A stretch of 64,000 bases of DNA from assembly GCA_910585435.1 (NCBI GenBank), contig CAJUEJ010000014.1, positions 27,936 to 91,935 of the forward strand. Direction: 5' to 3'. The translations under genes and the position numbers were made by a program. This stretch comes from an uncultured Hungatella sp. (GTDB taxonomy: Bacteria > Bacillota > Clostridia > Lachnospirales > Lachnospiraceae). Below, piece by piece: positions 54,892 to 63,902 of the stretch. The notes under the pieces were generated by a model. That model searched no databases and had not been told where the DNA came from. It worked only from the letters and a program-made list of their open reading frames with translations. Numbering within the stretch: position 1 is the stretch's first letter; each line of letters opens with the position of its first letter.

Positions 54892-55176
54892 CTACTCGAT
54901 AACAGCCAGAATATCGCTCTGTTTTACAATCACATACTTCTCATCTTCTACTTCCACATCGGTTCCTGAATACTTGGAGTAAATAACCTTATCGCCTGCT
55001 TTTACCTGCATGGTAATCTCTTTTCCGTCTACAACACCGCCTGGCCCTACTGCAATCACTTCTGCCTGCTGCGGTTTCTCTTTTGCCTGTCCCGGAAGCA
55101 CGATACCGGACTTGGTAGTCTCTTCTGCAACCATCTGTTTTAACACAACTTTGTCAAATAATGGTACTAATTTCAT
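54892..55176 (-). CDS. groES: co-chaperonin GroES
   Basis: 94 residues. MKLVPLFDKVVLKQ, mobile loop ETTKSGIVLPGQAKEKPQ, GDKVIYSKYSGTDVEVE: all family features. Start at ATG 55176 after GAGGAGG; six residues in frame upstream are excluded. Caps GroEL. Confidence 0.98.
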   Translation of the reverse strand: MKLVPLFDKVVLKQMVAEETTKSGIVLPGQAKEKPQQAEVIAVGPGGVVDGKEITMQVKAGDKVIYSKYSGTDVEVEDEKYVIVKQSDILAVIE

Positions 55177-55241
55177 ATTATAATTCCTCCTCAAACCTGA
55201 TTTTTTTGATTCGAAACATCTCTTTCAAATCTCACAACAAT

Positions 55242-55270
55242 GTTATAACACCCTTTGTTAGCACTGTCAA
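55242..55270 (-). promoter_or_regulatory. groESL promoter
   Basis: TTGACA (overlapping the CIRCE element), 17 bases, TATAAC. Overlap of -35 and operator fits repression by HrcA. Confidence 0.85.
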
Positions 55271-55284
55271 GTATTGAGTGCTAA
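55258..55284 (-). promoter_or_regulatory. CIRCE operator (HrcA site)
   Basis: TTAGCACT-G, nine-base spacer, GAGTGCTAA. One mismatch to the CIRCE consensus TTAGCACTC-N9-GAGTGCTAA. Marks heat-shock control of groESL. hrcA itself is not in the window. Confidence 0.96.
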
Positions 55285-55388
55285 TTTTTTGAAAAATTTT
55301 TTATATAAGTCTTTCTTTTTTTGTATAAAGGTATTACAATAGACTAAAATACTATTGAAATCTGATGATAGAAAGGAGCATCTCTGTT

Positions 55389-55760
55389 ATGGCAAAGAAA
55401 TCTTTCGGAAAATTCCTTGCACTTGCCACCCTTTCCGGCGCTGTCGCCGCCGGCGTTTCTTATTTTTTGAAGTACAAATCTTTTAACAAAGAATTGGATA
55501 AAGATTTTCACGATTTTGAAGGCGACGACGATGAAGATTTTGACGGTTCCCTTCCCCATGAATCCTGTACCCCGGAACGTACTTATGTAACTTTGGGCGA
55601 GAAAAAGGCAGATTCTGCCGAAGCTGTGGAGGAATCCCCCCAGGCCCCTGCCCCAAAAGCCGAAGAAGCCGCCGATGCCGGGGAGGTCAAAGAAGCAGCT
55701 GAATCTGTTGCAGAGAATACAGACACTACGATTATTGAGGAAGACAGCTCTATTCAGTAA
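55389..55760 (+). CDS. small acidic protein with N-terminal hydrophobic segment
   Basis: 123 residues from ATG 55389 (AAAGGAG ten bases upstream). Start MAKKSFGKFLALATLSGAVAAGVSYFLKYKSF gives one short membrane or signal-anchor segment; the remainder is very acidic (DFEGDDDEDFD) and Ala/Glu-rich, so likely disordered. Two residues of cysteine-bearing context (HESC) only. I recall similar YtxH-like proteins in Lachnospiraceae but no function. Divergent from groESL. Confidence 0.75.
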   Translation: MAKKSFGKFLALATLSGAVAAGVSYFLKYKSFNKELDKDFHDFEGDDDEDFDGSLPHESCTPERTYVTLGEKKADSAEAVEESPQAPAPKAEEAADAGEVKEAAESVAENTDTTIIEEDSSIQ

Positions 55761-55773
55761 ATCCTACAAAGTA

Positions 55774-55810
55774 AAAAAGCGGGCAGCCTCTGTTATTCCA
55801 CACAGGCTGC
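55774..55810 (-). terminator. convergent terminator between glnS and the acidic protein gene
   Basis: GCAGCCTCTGT (from 55783) pairs with ACACAGGCTGC (to 55810). Minus strand: followed by CCCGCTTTTTT; plus strand: TCTCTTC. Serves both genes. Confidence 0.8.
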
Positions 55811-55838
55811 TCTCTTCATCTTCAAAGCTATCTTTTTA

Positions 55839-57515
55839 CTATATAGTAATCTTAAAGGAACTCTTCAGGGAAACTATCCGGTTAAATACCGGATGTTCTT
55901 CTGTACTGTCCTTACAGTCCACACAGAAATATCCGTTTCTCACAAACTGGAAGCTGTCAAATGCCTTTGCTGTCTTTAAGGCCGGTTCCACATAGCATTC
56001 TTTTAAGATGGTTAATGAATTAGGATTTAAATTCAGCGTACCGTCATCATTTAACTTTCCCTTTTCCTCATCCACAATGTTCTCATACAGACGGCATTCC
56101 ACCTGTTTTGCAGTGGAAACTGCCACCCAGTGGATGGTTCCCTTTACTTTTCTCTTGTCAAAACCAGATCCACTTTTCGTCTCCGGATCATAGGTAGCGT
56201 GGACGACAGTTATATTTCCGTCCTCGTCCTTCTCGCAGCCGGTACAGGTCACAAAATAAGCCCCCATCAGCCGCACCTCATTGCCCGGGAAGAGACGGAA
56301 ATATTTCTTCGGAGGTTCCTCCATGAAATCCTCTCTCTCAATATACAGCTCTCTTCCAAAAGGCACTTCTCTGTCTCCCAGGCTTTCATTCTCCAGATTA
56401 TTGGGAATGGAAAGCATCTCTGTCTGGCCCTCCGGGTAATTGTCGATCACCAGCTTCACCGGGTCTAAGATCGCCATCATTCTGGGCTTCTTCATCTTTA
56501 AATCTTCTCTGATACAGTATTCCAGCATAGCATAGTTTACAGAGCTGTTGGCTTTGGACACGCCCACTAATTCCACAAATTTTTTGATAGATTCCGGCGT
56601 ATACCCTCTCCGTCTGAGAGCGGCGATGGAGACTAAGCGGGGATCGTCCCAGCCATCTACAATTTTGTCCTCCACCAGCTTCTTAATATATCTTTTTCCT
56701 GTCACCACATTGGTCAGGTACAGCTTGGCAAACTCTATCTGTCTGGGGGGATTCTCAAACTCGCATTCCCTTACCACCCAGTCATACAGGGGCCTGTGAT
56801 CCTCAAATTCCAGGGTACAGATAGAATGGGTAATGTTCTCAACCGCATCCTCTATTGGGTGGGCGAAATCATACATGGGGTAGATACACCAGGCATCTCC
56901 CGTATTGTGGTGGGTATTGTGGGCTACCCGGTAGATAACCGGATCCCGCATATTGATGTTAGGGCTTGCCATATCGATTTTGGCTCTCAGCACTTTCTCC
57001 CCATCCTCATATCTGCCTTCCTTCATTTCCTCAAACAGCTTTAGGTTTTCCTCAATGCTGCGGTTCCTGTACGGGCTTTCCTTTCCTGGTGTGGTAAAGT
57101 CTCCCCGGTATTCTTTAATCTGGTCAGCGCTTAAATCACAGACAAATGCTTTTCCTTTTTTAATAAGAAGAACTGCGCACTCATACATCTGCTGAAAATA
57201 GTTGGATGCAAAAAACAGGCGATCCTCAAAATCTGCTCCCAGCCACTTTACATCTTCGATGATAGATTGTACAAACTCCTCTTTCTCCTTGGTGGGATTG
57301 GTGTCATCAAAACGAAGGTTAAACTTTCCGTTGTATTTCTGTGCCAGGCCGTAGTTCAGCAAAATAGACTTGGCATGGCCGATGTGGAGATATCCGTTGG
57401 GCTCCGGCGGAAAACGAGTCTGTACGTGAGTATACACCCCCTCCTCCAAATCCTTGTCAATCTCCTGTTCAATAAAATTTTTAGAAACATCCAAAGCTTC
57501 CTTGTTCTCTTCCAT
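55839..57515 (-). CDS. glnS: glutaminyl-tRNA synthetase
   Basis: 558 residues of class [18 protein letters not shown] (HIGH site about 34-50), [32 protein letters not shown], and the C-terminal anticodon-binding beta barrels. Start is ATG 57515 with GGAGGAAG upstream, so the 14 residues in frame before it are dropped. The KMSKS-equivalent loop, usually MSKRKL in GlnRS, reads [12 protein letters not shown] here: Met-Ser replaced by Thr-Gly. Direct glutaminylation is uncommon in Firmicutes, which mostly use GatCAB, so transfer from another group is likely in ancestry. Confidence 0.95.
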   Translation of the reverse strand: MEENKEALDVSKNFIEQEIDKDLEEGVYTHVQTRFPPEPNGYLHIGHAKSILLNYGLAQKYNGKFNLRFDDTNPTKEKEEFVQSIIEDVKWLGADFEDRLFFASNYFQQMYECAVLLIKKGKAFVCDLSADQIKEYRGDFTTPGKESPYRNRSIEENLKLFEEMKEGRYEDGEKVLRAKIDMASPNINMRDPVIYRVAHNTHHNTGDAWCIYPMYDFAHPIEDAVENITHSICTLEFEDHRPLYDWVVRECEFENPPRQIEFAKLYLTNVVTGKRYIKKLVEDKIVDGWDDPRLVSIAALRRRGYTPESIKKFVELVGVSKANSSVNYAMLEYCIREDLKMKKPRMMAILDPVKLVIDNYPEGQTEMLSIPNNLENESLGDREVPFGRELYIEREDFMEEPPKKYFRLFPGNEVRLMGAYFVTCTGCEKDEDGNITVVHATYDPETKSGSGFDKRKVKGTIHWVAVSTAKQVECRLYENIVDEEKGKLNDDGTLNLNPNSLTILKECYVEPALKTAKAFDSFQFVRNGYFCVDCKDSTEEHPVFNRIVSLKSSFKITI

Positions 57516-57616
57516 ATTCTTCCTCCATCGGTAATATTCCCAATAATAGGTTATCATAACATATTATTTAAGCTTCGAAAAGGGGCTAATCCATAAAACC
57601 TGTATCCTTTTTAATC

Positions 57617-57641
57617 AAAAACCCCGCAGTATGCCGCGAGG
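57617..57641 (-). terminator. terminator of the 52-residue protein gene
   Basis: Minus strand CCTCGC / GCGGGG stem with a short loop, followed by TTTTTG. 25 bp past the stop codon at 57666. Confidence 0.65.
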
Positions 57642-57665
57642 TATGGAAAATCCGGTATGTATTTT

Positions 57666-57824
57666 CTAAGCGATTTTGCATTTCACTTCTGCCATGTCTT
57701 TCTCAAGATCCTGGACTCTTTCCACAAGATAATTGATCTTTACTTCATAAGCCAGATTCTTATCTGCTACCGGAATCGCCTGGTTCAGCTTTTTCGTGAG
57801 TTCGAAAAATTTCGATTTATTCAC
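57666..57824 (-). CDS. 52-residue helical protein
   Basis: An open frame of 52 codons with GTG start (57824), stop TAG (57668-57666) and a terminator right after it. The peptide starts MNKSKFFELTKKLNQAI and ends LVERVQDLEKDMAEVKCKIA, with a heptad-like pattern of hydrophobic residues in the second half, so a short coiled coil is likely. A TATACT box with TG two bases upstream lies about 25 bp before the start; the leader has no clear ribosome site, which is the main doubt. It stands between tRNA-Thr and glnS. No known family recognised. Confidence 0.6.
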   Translation of the reverse strand: MNKSKFFELTKKLNQAIPVADKNLAYEVKINYLVERVQDLEKDMAEVKCKIA

Positions 57825-57999
57825 AATTTACAAGTAACTGGAAACAGTATATCACAGATAAGCCCCCATGTCTATTTAATTGTCAAGGTAGCTTTGGATA
57901 AAATGCAACGAATTATAATCATCTTGTGCATATGAATAACCAGAATATGAAAAGAATTCTTATAGACCAACAGAAACCCTTGAAAGCAAGCTTCTGTAA

Positions 58000-58072
58000 A
58001 GCTGATGACGAGACTCGAACTCGTGACCTCCTCATTACCAATGAGGTGCGCTACCACCTGTGCCACATCAGC
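58000..58072 (-). tRNA. tRNA-Thr (GGT)
   Basis: Complete cloverleaf on the minus strand: acceptor GCTGATG/CATCAGC, D stem GCAC..., anticodon loop TTGGTAA with anticodon GGT, T-arm GAGTTCGAGTC. Discriminator T; the CCA end is not encoded. Confidence 0.96.
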
Positions 58073-58111
58073 AACCTTTCTCCTGCCTAAGCTTCCGCTT
58101 AAGCCTTAGTT

Positions 58112-58140
58112 ATATTATCACGAGTTCCGAAATTTGTCAA
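58112..58140 (-). promoter_or_regulatory. tRNA-Thr promoter
   Basis: TTGACA, 17 bases, TAATAT on the minus strand, about 40 bases before the mature 5' end. Confidence 0.8.
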
Positions 58141-58216
58141 CAACAAATTTTTTGAAAAACCGGAACCCTCATTTTGTCTTTTTCATAATGTAAACTAAAA
58201 ACAATGAGGCATCTAT

Positions 58217-59305
58217 ATGGCTGTTAATACTTTTAATCAGCAAATGAAAACATCTGCTTCTCCGGATATGACAGCGGCACAGACTGATCCCAATGTGTCC
58301 AGTGCCCATCTGACAGATGCAGACTACGGATTAGATACTCCTGCTGCCACGGAAGAAAGCGCTCCTGCCTCTTCCGGAAATTCCGGCAACAGCAATGACT
58401 ATGGAATATCCACACCCAACTATACGGAAGGCGGCATTCCCGCTTATCCGGGTAACAGCAACAATAACTACGGAATCAACACACCTAACTACACAGAAGG
58501 CGGTATTCCTGCTTATCCGGGTAACAGCGACAATAACTACGGAATCAACACCCCCAACTACACAGAAGGCGGTATTCTCGCTTATCCGGGTAATAACATA
58601 ACGATACTTCCCAGCTTCCCCTCATTCCCGTCCTTCTGTCCAAGCTGCCCCTCTTCCGGCTATGGGCAGGTAAGATTTTTAAATGCTTCTACCAATAATT
58701 TCACCATCAATATTACTGTCGATAGTACAACATATGCATCGGATCTCAGTTTTGGTACAATCACCGGCTACAATGCCATCGCCGACGGATTCCACACCAT
58801 AACCGTAAGGCGCTCCACCGGTCTGCGCGCCATGCTGGTACAGCAGACATTTCCATTTTCATCCAATGAAAGATACACTGTGGTGTTGGTAGATTCCGCC
58901 CAGGGCGGTGTCAGCCTGATTCAGGTGCCAAGCACCAGCTGCAACAACATAAATGCAAATACCGGCTGTTACCGGGTGGCCAACATGGCTTACAGCGGCT
59001 CTAATTTCGATGTAATGCTTTACAGCCATGATGCCGTATTCCGCAACGTAGGCTTTGAGGATGTCACCGCTTACAAGCAGGCAGCCGCCGGCTCCTATCA
59101 GTTCTATATCACCAATGCAGCCAACTTTACCGTAATCCGGGAGCTTCCGGTTCTTGTCATCGGCGCTGTGGTTACAGGCACCTTCACCAGCGAACCTCTG
59201 GTATCCTACCAGGTAGATATCTCCGGAAGGAGCAAATACACCTCCTACCTTATCGGCAATACCTGGTCTGGCAGCAACTTCCGTGTTCTCACTGTGGAAG
59301 ACTAA
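58217..59305 (+). CDS. DUF4397 protein with N-terminal 23-residue repeats
   Basis: 362 residues. The first 60 are Ser/Asn/Thr-rich without a signal peptide. Residues from 61 to about 128 are three tandem copies of a 23-residue unit with YGINTPNYTEGGIPAYPGNS. After a proline-rich hinge with PSFPSFPSFCPSCPSS, residues from about 152 hold two DUF4397 beta-sandwich units (GQVRFLNAST..., YRVANMAYSGSNFDVMLY). DUF4397 proteins are often surface or spore associated; with a spore-forming host a spore-surface role is possible but unproven. Cysteines in the hinge could cross-link. No ribosome site stronger than AATGAGG before ATG 58217. Confidence 0.88.
   Translation: MAVNTFNQQMKTSASPDMTAAQTDPNVSSAHLTDADYGLDTPAATEESAPASSGNSGNSNDYGISTPNYTEGGIPAYPGNSNNNYGINTPNYTEGGIPAYPGNSDNNYGINTPNYTEGGILAYPGNNITILPSFPSFPSFCPSCPSSGYGQVRFLNASTNNFTINITVDSTTYASDLSFGTITGYNAIADGFHTITVRRSTGLRAMLVQQTFPFSSNERYTVVLVDSAQGGVSLIQVPSTSCNNINANTGCYRVANMAYSGSNFDVMLYSHDAVFRNVGFEDVTAYKQAAAGSYQFYITNAANFTVIRELPVLVIGAVVTGTFTSEPLVSYQVDISGRSKYTSYLIGNTWSGSNFRVLTVED
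58397..58600 (+). repeat. three 69-bp tandem coding repeats
   Basis: Units start at 58397, 58466 and 58535 (the last is shorter), each in frame with the protein and near identical, so copy number may vary by slippage. They encode the 23-residue units of the DUF4397 protein. Spacing and coding frame rule out a CRISPR array. Confidence 0.9.
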
Positions 59306-59324
59306 TATTCCGGGACGCCGGCCA

Positions 59325-59380
59325 TAAAAACCGCCTATGGGGCAGGGTATTAAAATCCCTGCCCCATGAAGACGGCTTTA
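59325..59380. terminator. bidirectional terminator
   Basis: ATGGGGCAGGG (59337-59347) pairs with CCCTGCCCCAT (59357-59367), extended by CCG/CGG. Followed by TTTTTATGG on the minus strand (rlmB side) and by GACGGCTTTAT on the plus strand. Confidence 0.8.
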
Positions 59381-59382
59381 TC

Positions 59383-60126
59383 TCAAAGCTTTTCCAGACG
59401 CTGCCGCACAATCTCATAGGCCAGCACACCAGCCGCCACAGAGGCATTGAGGGAATCAATATCCCCTTTCATAGGGATGGATGCAGTCATGTCACAGGTA
59501 CTCTTTATCAGCTTCCCTACGCCCTCTCCTTCATTTCCGATCACCAGGCCTATAGGACCGGTCAGATTCAGGCTGTACATGGGAGTCCCTGCCATATCCG
59601 CGCATACAAACCACAGCCCTTCCTTCTTCAGCTGCTCAATGGCAGATGCCAGGTTTGTCACTTTTGCCACAGGCGTATAATTTAAAGCTCCCGCCGAGGT
59701 TCTGGCAACCGTTGCCGTCAGCCCCGCCGCACGGTGTTTCGGGATGATAACCCCATGGGCGCCTGCCAGATTGGCCGTACGGATAATAGCCCCTAAATTG
59801 TGAGGATCCTCGATCCCGTCCAAAAGGAAAATAAAGGGCGGTTCTCCTTTTTCCCTTGCCTTCTCCAAAATATCTTCCACTGAAGCATATGCATACGCAG
59901 AGGCCTGAGCCAAGACGCCCTGATGATGCCCGGTCTGGGACAGCTGATCCAGACGTTCCTTTGCCACAAAGTTTATAATCGTATCCTGCTTTTTCGCCTC
60001 TCGCAGGATTGTCTGCACAGGCCCGTCCTTGCAGCCGTTTAGGATATACAGCTTGTCAATGGTCTTCCCGGAGCGGAATGCCTCCAGAACCACATTTCTG
60101 CCCTCTAAAAATTTATCTTCACTCAT
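59383..60126 (-). CDS. rlmB: 23S rRNA 2'-O-methyltransferase, TrmH family
   Basis: 247 residues of a SPOUT methyltransferase. N-terminal L30-like substrate domain (EGRNVVLEAFRSG) and SPOUT motifs LDGIEDPHNLGAIIRTANLAG, VARTSAGAL, LVIGNEGEGV and SLNASVAAGVLAYE, which form the knotted SAM site. Expected to methylate G2251 of 23S rRNA. Start overlaps the mrnC stop (eight bases). Last gene of the ispF-cysS-mrnC-rlmB operon. Confidence 0.95.
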   Translation of the reverse strand: MSEDKFLEGRNVVLEAFRSGKTIDKLYILNGCKDGPVQTILREAKKQDTIINFVAKERLDQLSQTGHHQGVLAQASAYAYASVEDILEKAREKGEPPFIFLLDGIEDPHNLGAIIRTANLAGAHGVIIPKHRAAGLTATVARTSAGALNYTPVAKVTNLASAIEQLKKEGLWFVCADMAGTPMYSLNLTGPIGLVIGNEGEGVGKLIKSTCDMTASIPMKGDIDSLNASVAAGVLAYEIVRQRLEKL

Positions 60127-60577
60127 CCGGTTCCAACTCCCCTAATTGTTCTAATCCCTTTCCTGTAAGCTGTGCCATACGGACAAATCTCTCCGCCAAA
60201 AACAGATATCCTACCAGGGCCTCAAAGCCTGTAGCCATGCGGTAGTCTATCATAGACGCGTGCTTTGCCATGGTAAACGATTTGGCATTCCTGCCCCTCT
60301 TATAGACTGCCAGCTCCTCCTGGGTCAGCTCCGGCTCCAGAATTTTAATCAGCCTGGCCTGGGTCTGGGCCTTGACCAGGCCTGCGCTTTTCCTGTGCAT
60401 CTTACTGACCTGCATATTCCCCTGGTTTACAATTTTAGTTCTTATCATAAGCTCATACACAGCATCCCCTATATAAGCTAAAACAAGGGGAGAATAGGAA
60501 GCGGCATCTGCGGATTTCAAATGAAACATATCTTTGTATGCTTTCAGGAAATCTGTCACTACCGCACTCTCTTCCAT
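60119..60577 (-). CDS. mrnC: Mini-ribonuclease 3
   Basis: 152 residues: an RNase III catalytic domain without the RNA-binding domain, which matures 23S rRNA ends in Firmicutes. SPLVLAYIGDAVYELMIRT carries the conserved aspartate, and the second acidic patch is MATGFEALVGYLFL (Glu). Overlaps cysS by 19 bases and rlmB by eight. Complete. Confidence 0.95.
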   Translation of the reverse strand: MEESAVVTDFLKAYKDMFHLKSADAASYSPLVLAYIGDAVYELMIRTKIVNQGNMQVSKMHRKSAGLVKAQTQARLIKILEPELTQEELAVYKRGRNAKSFTMAKHASMIDYRMATGFEALVGYLFLAERFVRMAQLTGKGLEQLGELEPDE

Positions 60578-61971
60578 TTTACACCTTCCCTGGTATCCTC
60601 AAGAACGATTCCCATATCCAAAAGCTTTCCTCTTATCTCATCGGCCAGGGCAAAATTCTTCTCTTTCCGCGCCTGTTTCCGGGCCTGTATCATGTCCTCG
60701 ATCTCCTGATCCAAAATCTCGGTCTTCTTCTCTGTGACAATTCCCAGCACATCACACAGCTTCTCTATGGTCTCCCTCAGATAGCCGACATACTCCGGGC
60801 TGCTGTCCTCGTCCGCCGTGGAATTGCTTAATTTCACCAGCTCAAATACTGCGGAAATTCCGTCTGCAGTATTAAAGTCATCCTCCATGGCCTCCTCGTA
60901 TTTCCTCACCAGCTCTTTTGCTTCCCGGATTCCTTCCTCCTCTTTCTGGCTCAGCTTCCGATCCCCCGCCTTTTTCTCCAGATCCTTTAGCTTCTCCACA
61001 CCGGTTAAAATCCGCTCCAGGCCGTTTTTCGATGCTTCCATCAAATCGGCGCTGAAATTTAGCGGGCTGCGGTAATGGGCGCTGAGCATAAAGAAACGCA
61101 GCACCTGCAAATCATACCTTTCGCTGATTTCACGGACCGTAAAAAAATTCCCCAGAGATTTGGACATCTTTTTATTGTCAATATTTAAAAATGCATTGTG
61201 CATCCAGTATCTGGAAAACTCTTTCCCATTGGCCGCCTCGCTCTGGGCAATCTCATTCTCATGGTGAGGGAATATCAAATCCTCGCCGCCGGCATGAATG
61301 TCGATCTGATCGCCTAAATATTTCTTGGACATAACAGAACACTCAATATGCCACCCCGGGCGTCCCTGGCACCAGGGAGAATCCCAGTACGGTTCCCCCT
61401 CCTTCTTCGGTTTCCACAGCACAAAGTCAGAAGGATCCTCCTTCCCCTCTTCTCCTGTAACTTTTATCTCGCGAAAGCCGGATTGAAGCTCATCCAGGTT
61501 CTTGTGAGACAGCTTACCGTATTCTTTAAAGGAAGCGGTCCTGAAATACACTGTGCCGTCCTCTGCCTTGTATGCATGGCCGGAATCTATAAGGGTCTGT
61601 ATCATCTCAAGCATCCCGCCTATCTCCTGGGTAGCCAGGGGATGGGTGGTCGCCGCCTTCACATTCAGGCCCGCCATGTCCTTCTTGCATTCCTCAATAT
61701 AGCGGCTGGATATAACCTCGGCATCCACCCCTTCCTCTATGGCTCTCTTGATAATCTTGTCATCCACGTCTGTAAAATTAGACACATAATTCACATCGTA
61801 GCCCTTATACTCAAAATACCGTCTTACCGTGTCAAACACAATCATGGGCCTGGCATTGCCGATGTGGATAAAATTGTATACGGTGGGGCCGCACACATAC
61901 ATCCTGACCTTCCCCTCCTCCAGGGGGACAAACTCTTCTTTCGTTCTCGATAATGTGTTAAAAATTTTCAT
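60559..61971 (-). CDS. cysS: cysteinyl-tRNA synthetase
   Basis: 470 residues of class I. VRMYVCGPTVYNFIHIGNARP holds both a zinc cysteine and the HIGH-type site (HIGN); other zinc ligands appear in WHIECSVMSKKYLG and GGEDLIFPHHENE; NKKMSKSLGNFF is KMSKS. Start ATG 61971 follows AAAGGG at seven bases; the frame to 61998 adds nine residues and is less likely. Gene order with ispF, mrnC and rlmB matches Firmicutes operons. Confidence 0.97.
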   Translation of the reverse strand: MKIFNTLSRTKEEFVPLEEGKVRMYVCGPTVYNFIHIGNARPMIVFDTVRRYFEYKGYDVNYVSNFTDVDDKIIKRAIEEGVDAEVISSRYIEECKKDMAGLNVKAATTHPLATQEIGGMLEMIQTLIDSGHAYKAEDGTVYFRTASFKEYGKLSHKNLDELQSGFREIKVTGEEGKEDPSDFVLWKPKKEGEPYWDSPWCQGRPGWHIECSVMSKKYLGDQIDIHAGGEDLIFPHHENEIAQSEAANGKEFSRYWMHNAFLNIDNKKMSKSLGNFFTVREISERYDLQVLRFFMLSAHYRSPLNFSADLMEASKNGLERILTGVEKLKDLEKKAGDRKLSQKEEEGIREAKELVRKYEEAMEDDFNTADGISAVFELVKLSNSTADEDSSPEYVGYLRETIEKLCDVLGIVTEKKTEILDQEIEDMIQARKQARKEKNFALADEIRGKLLDMGIVLEDTREGVKWKRVR

Positions 61972-62024
61972 ACTCTTACCCTTTCCTTCATCTGTCATTC
62001 TATATATTCCCGGTTCTCACAAGG

Positions 62025-62570
62025 TTACTGCCCTCCATGGCAGCCCTGGCATCCCGGACACTCCCGGGCAGCCATCCTGTCGTCCTGGCAGTAATCCTTT
62101 GCCGATATTAAAAGCGCGATGGCCTGGGCTGAAATTCCTTCTTCCCTTCCTGTAAATCCCAGGTGCTCCTCTGTGGTGGCCTTCACACTGACCTGATCCC
62201 CGGAAATCCTTAACGCCTTTGCCATATTTTCCGCCATCTGAGGGCGGTACCCGGCCAGCTTAGGGCGCTGGGCAATAATGGTTGCGTCTATATTTTCAAT
62301 CACATATCCCTGCTCCTCCAGCAGTTTTCCCACATGCTTTAAAAGCTGGATGCTGGAAATCCCCTTGTAGGCCGGATCTGTGTCCGGAAAATGCTGTCCG
62401 ATATCTCCCAGAGCCGCTGCCCCTAAAAGGGCATCCATCACCGCATGAACCAGCACATCCGCATCGGAATGGCCTAAAAGCCCTTTCTCATAGGGTATAT
62501 TCACGCCTCCTAAAATCAAATCCCGCCCTTCCACCAGACGGTGTACATCGTATCCCTGTCCTATTCTCAT
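62025..62570 (-). CDS. ispF: 2-C-methyl-D-erythritol 2,4-cyclodiphosphate synthase
   Basis: 181 residues. MEP-pathway enzyme making isoprenoid precursors. Metal-binding GYDVHRL (Asp 8, His 10), [19 protein letters not shown] (His 34 region) and [18 protein letters not shown]. The family normally ends around residue 157 (AIALLISA); here a tail of about 23 residues with four cysteines follows ([18 protein letters not shown]). The dispersed hairpin element copy C ends about 31 bp upstream of ATG 62570. Confidence 0.96.
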   Translation of the reverse strand: MRIGQGYDVHRLVEGRDLILGGVNIPYEKGLLGHSDADVLVHAVMDALLGAAALGDIGQHFPDTDPAYKGISSIQLLKHVGKLLEEQGYVIENIDATIIAQRPKLAGYRPQMAENMAKALRISGDQVSVKATTEEHLGFTGREEGISAQAIALLISAKDYCQDDRMAARECPGCQGCHGGQ

Positions 62571-62601
62571 TCCGGCTTTTCTCTGCCTCCTTTATTATGA
62601 T

Positions 62602-62762
62602 ATGTACTCTCGGAATCTCGCTTGCACCTGCCTTTGTGGCTGATTTTCCGTCCTATGCACCGGGGATTAATCAATGTACGTTCCACGTACGCCTCATACA
62701 TTTATGCACATAGGACAAAAAATCATCTCACAAAATCAGGCACAAAGAGCCTGAGAGTACAT
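62602..62762. repeat. dispersed hairpin element, copy C
   Basis: 161 bp with exact ten-base terminal inverted repeats ATGTACTCTC / GAGAGTACAT (62602-62611 and 62753-62762). The arms fold on each other (GCTGATTTTCCGTCCTATGCA against TGCACATAGGACAAAAAATCA, given in part) around a central GTACGT-tcc-ACGTAC. No reading frame; no flanking duplication that I can see. Looks like a MITE; shares arms with copies A and B. Confidence 0.85.
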
Positions 62763-62816
62763 TGATATGGGGTTCGGAAGCTGCCCTTCCACACAGCAAA
62801 TGCCGCCATCTATGCT

Positions 62817-63740
62817 TTATACCATCATCCGCAGCTTCTGGGGAATGCAGCGGACATGAATCTCCCTCTGCTCCGAACAGTTCTCCCCGTCTGCATGAAC
62901 CGCCATAGGACGGTCCATATGAATCTCCACCTCATCGCAGGCATAGCTGCGAAGCCCCGGCCGCCTGCACCGTCTGCCAAAAAATGTATCCACTAATACA
63001 GGGATAAGCTTGCTCTTTTTTCCATGGTGAATCACACACACTGTCAGCTTCCCGTCACAGGGATCTGCCCCGGAAGCAAAGCGGAAACCGCCTCCCTCAT
63101 ATGGATGAATATGAGCAGATATAAAGTAAATATGATTAAACTCCACCTTCTGTACGCCGTCTAATATCAGATACCCTTTTACCGGCCGCGCAAATAAAAA
63201 CTGTTTTATCCCGATGAGGGCATAGCTTAATTTCTCCAGATGAAACCTGCTTAATACTTTTCTTATTCTGGATTCTGAAATTTCCTGACAGACAGCTGCA
63301 TCCAGGCCGATTCCTGTGCTTACTGCAAAGCGGCGGTGAAACAGCGGTTCCCCGTAGGAGATCACACCGTAGTCCAGCAGTCTGTACCGTTTGGGAGTCA
63401 GTATCTTTTTTAAACACCTGAAAGGATTTTTAGGCAGGCGCAGGCTTTTAGCCAGATCATTGCCGCAGCCTGCCGGAATATATCCCAGTGTCACAGGCCC
63501 GCAAAAATCCAGGCCGTCCACCGTTTCATTCACCGTCCCGTCCCCGCCAACTATGATGATAACCTTAGGTTCCCTGCTCTTTTTCGTCAGGTTTTGGGCA
63601 AACACAGCGGCATCCCCTGCTTTTTCCGTCAAAAAAACCTGGTACTCTATTTTCAGATGAGCCAGCCGTCGCTCCAGCTGTCGCCATATTCTATCTCCCT
63701 GCCCTCCTCTGGCATTGGGATTCACAATAAAACTGTACAT
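62817..63740 (-). CDS. diacylglycerol/lipid kinase family protein
   Basis: 307 residues of the DAGK catalytic family (YegS/DgkB/LCB5). SFIVNPNARGGQG at the start, VGGDGTVNETVDGL (nucleotide motif, about 67-80), GYIPAGCGNDLAKSL, and a C-terminal beta-rich domain with GADPCDGKLTVCV and MAVHADGE. Phosphorylates a lipid, most likely diacylglycerol recycled from membrane lipids. Start ATG 63740 with GGGAGG upstream. Single gene. Confidence 0.9.
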   Translation of the reverse strand: MYSFIVNPNARGGQGDRIWRQLERRLAHLKIEYQVFLTEKAGDAAVFAQNLTKKSREPKVIIIVGGDGTVNETVDGLDFCGPVTLGYIPAGCGNDLAKSLRLPKNPFRCLKKILTPKRYRLLDYGVISYGEPLFHRRFAVSTGIGLDAAVCQEISESRIRKVLSRFHLEKLSYALIGIKQFLFARPVKGYLILDGVQKVEFNHIYFISAHIHPYEGGGFRFASGADPCDGKLTVCVIHHGKKSKLIPVLVDTFFGRRCRRPGLRSYACDEVEIHMDRPMAVHADGENCSEQREIHVRCIPQKLRMMV

Positions 63741-63902
63741 GGCAGCCTCCCGTCTTTTGCTATCCTACAGTATATCATAGTTCCTGTAAAATGACAAAAA
63801 ATATAATGAAAAAGTTCTGTTAAATTTTTATAACCTGGCAGGCAGCCTGTGGGAACGGTTCCCGCCATCCAACAATTTTTTTCAAAATTTTTCAAAAAAT
63901 TG

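Noticed and set aside
58397..58600. Regularly spaced repeats as a CRISPR array
   Set aside because: Units are contiguous, 69 bp, in frame and code for a peptide repeat; there are no unique spacers and no cas genes.
61999..62024. T-box for cysS
   Set aside because: Only 27-53 bases separate cysS from ispF and no T-box sequence is present; nor is there one before glnS.
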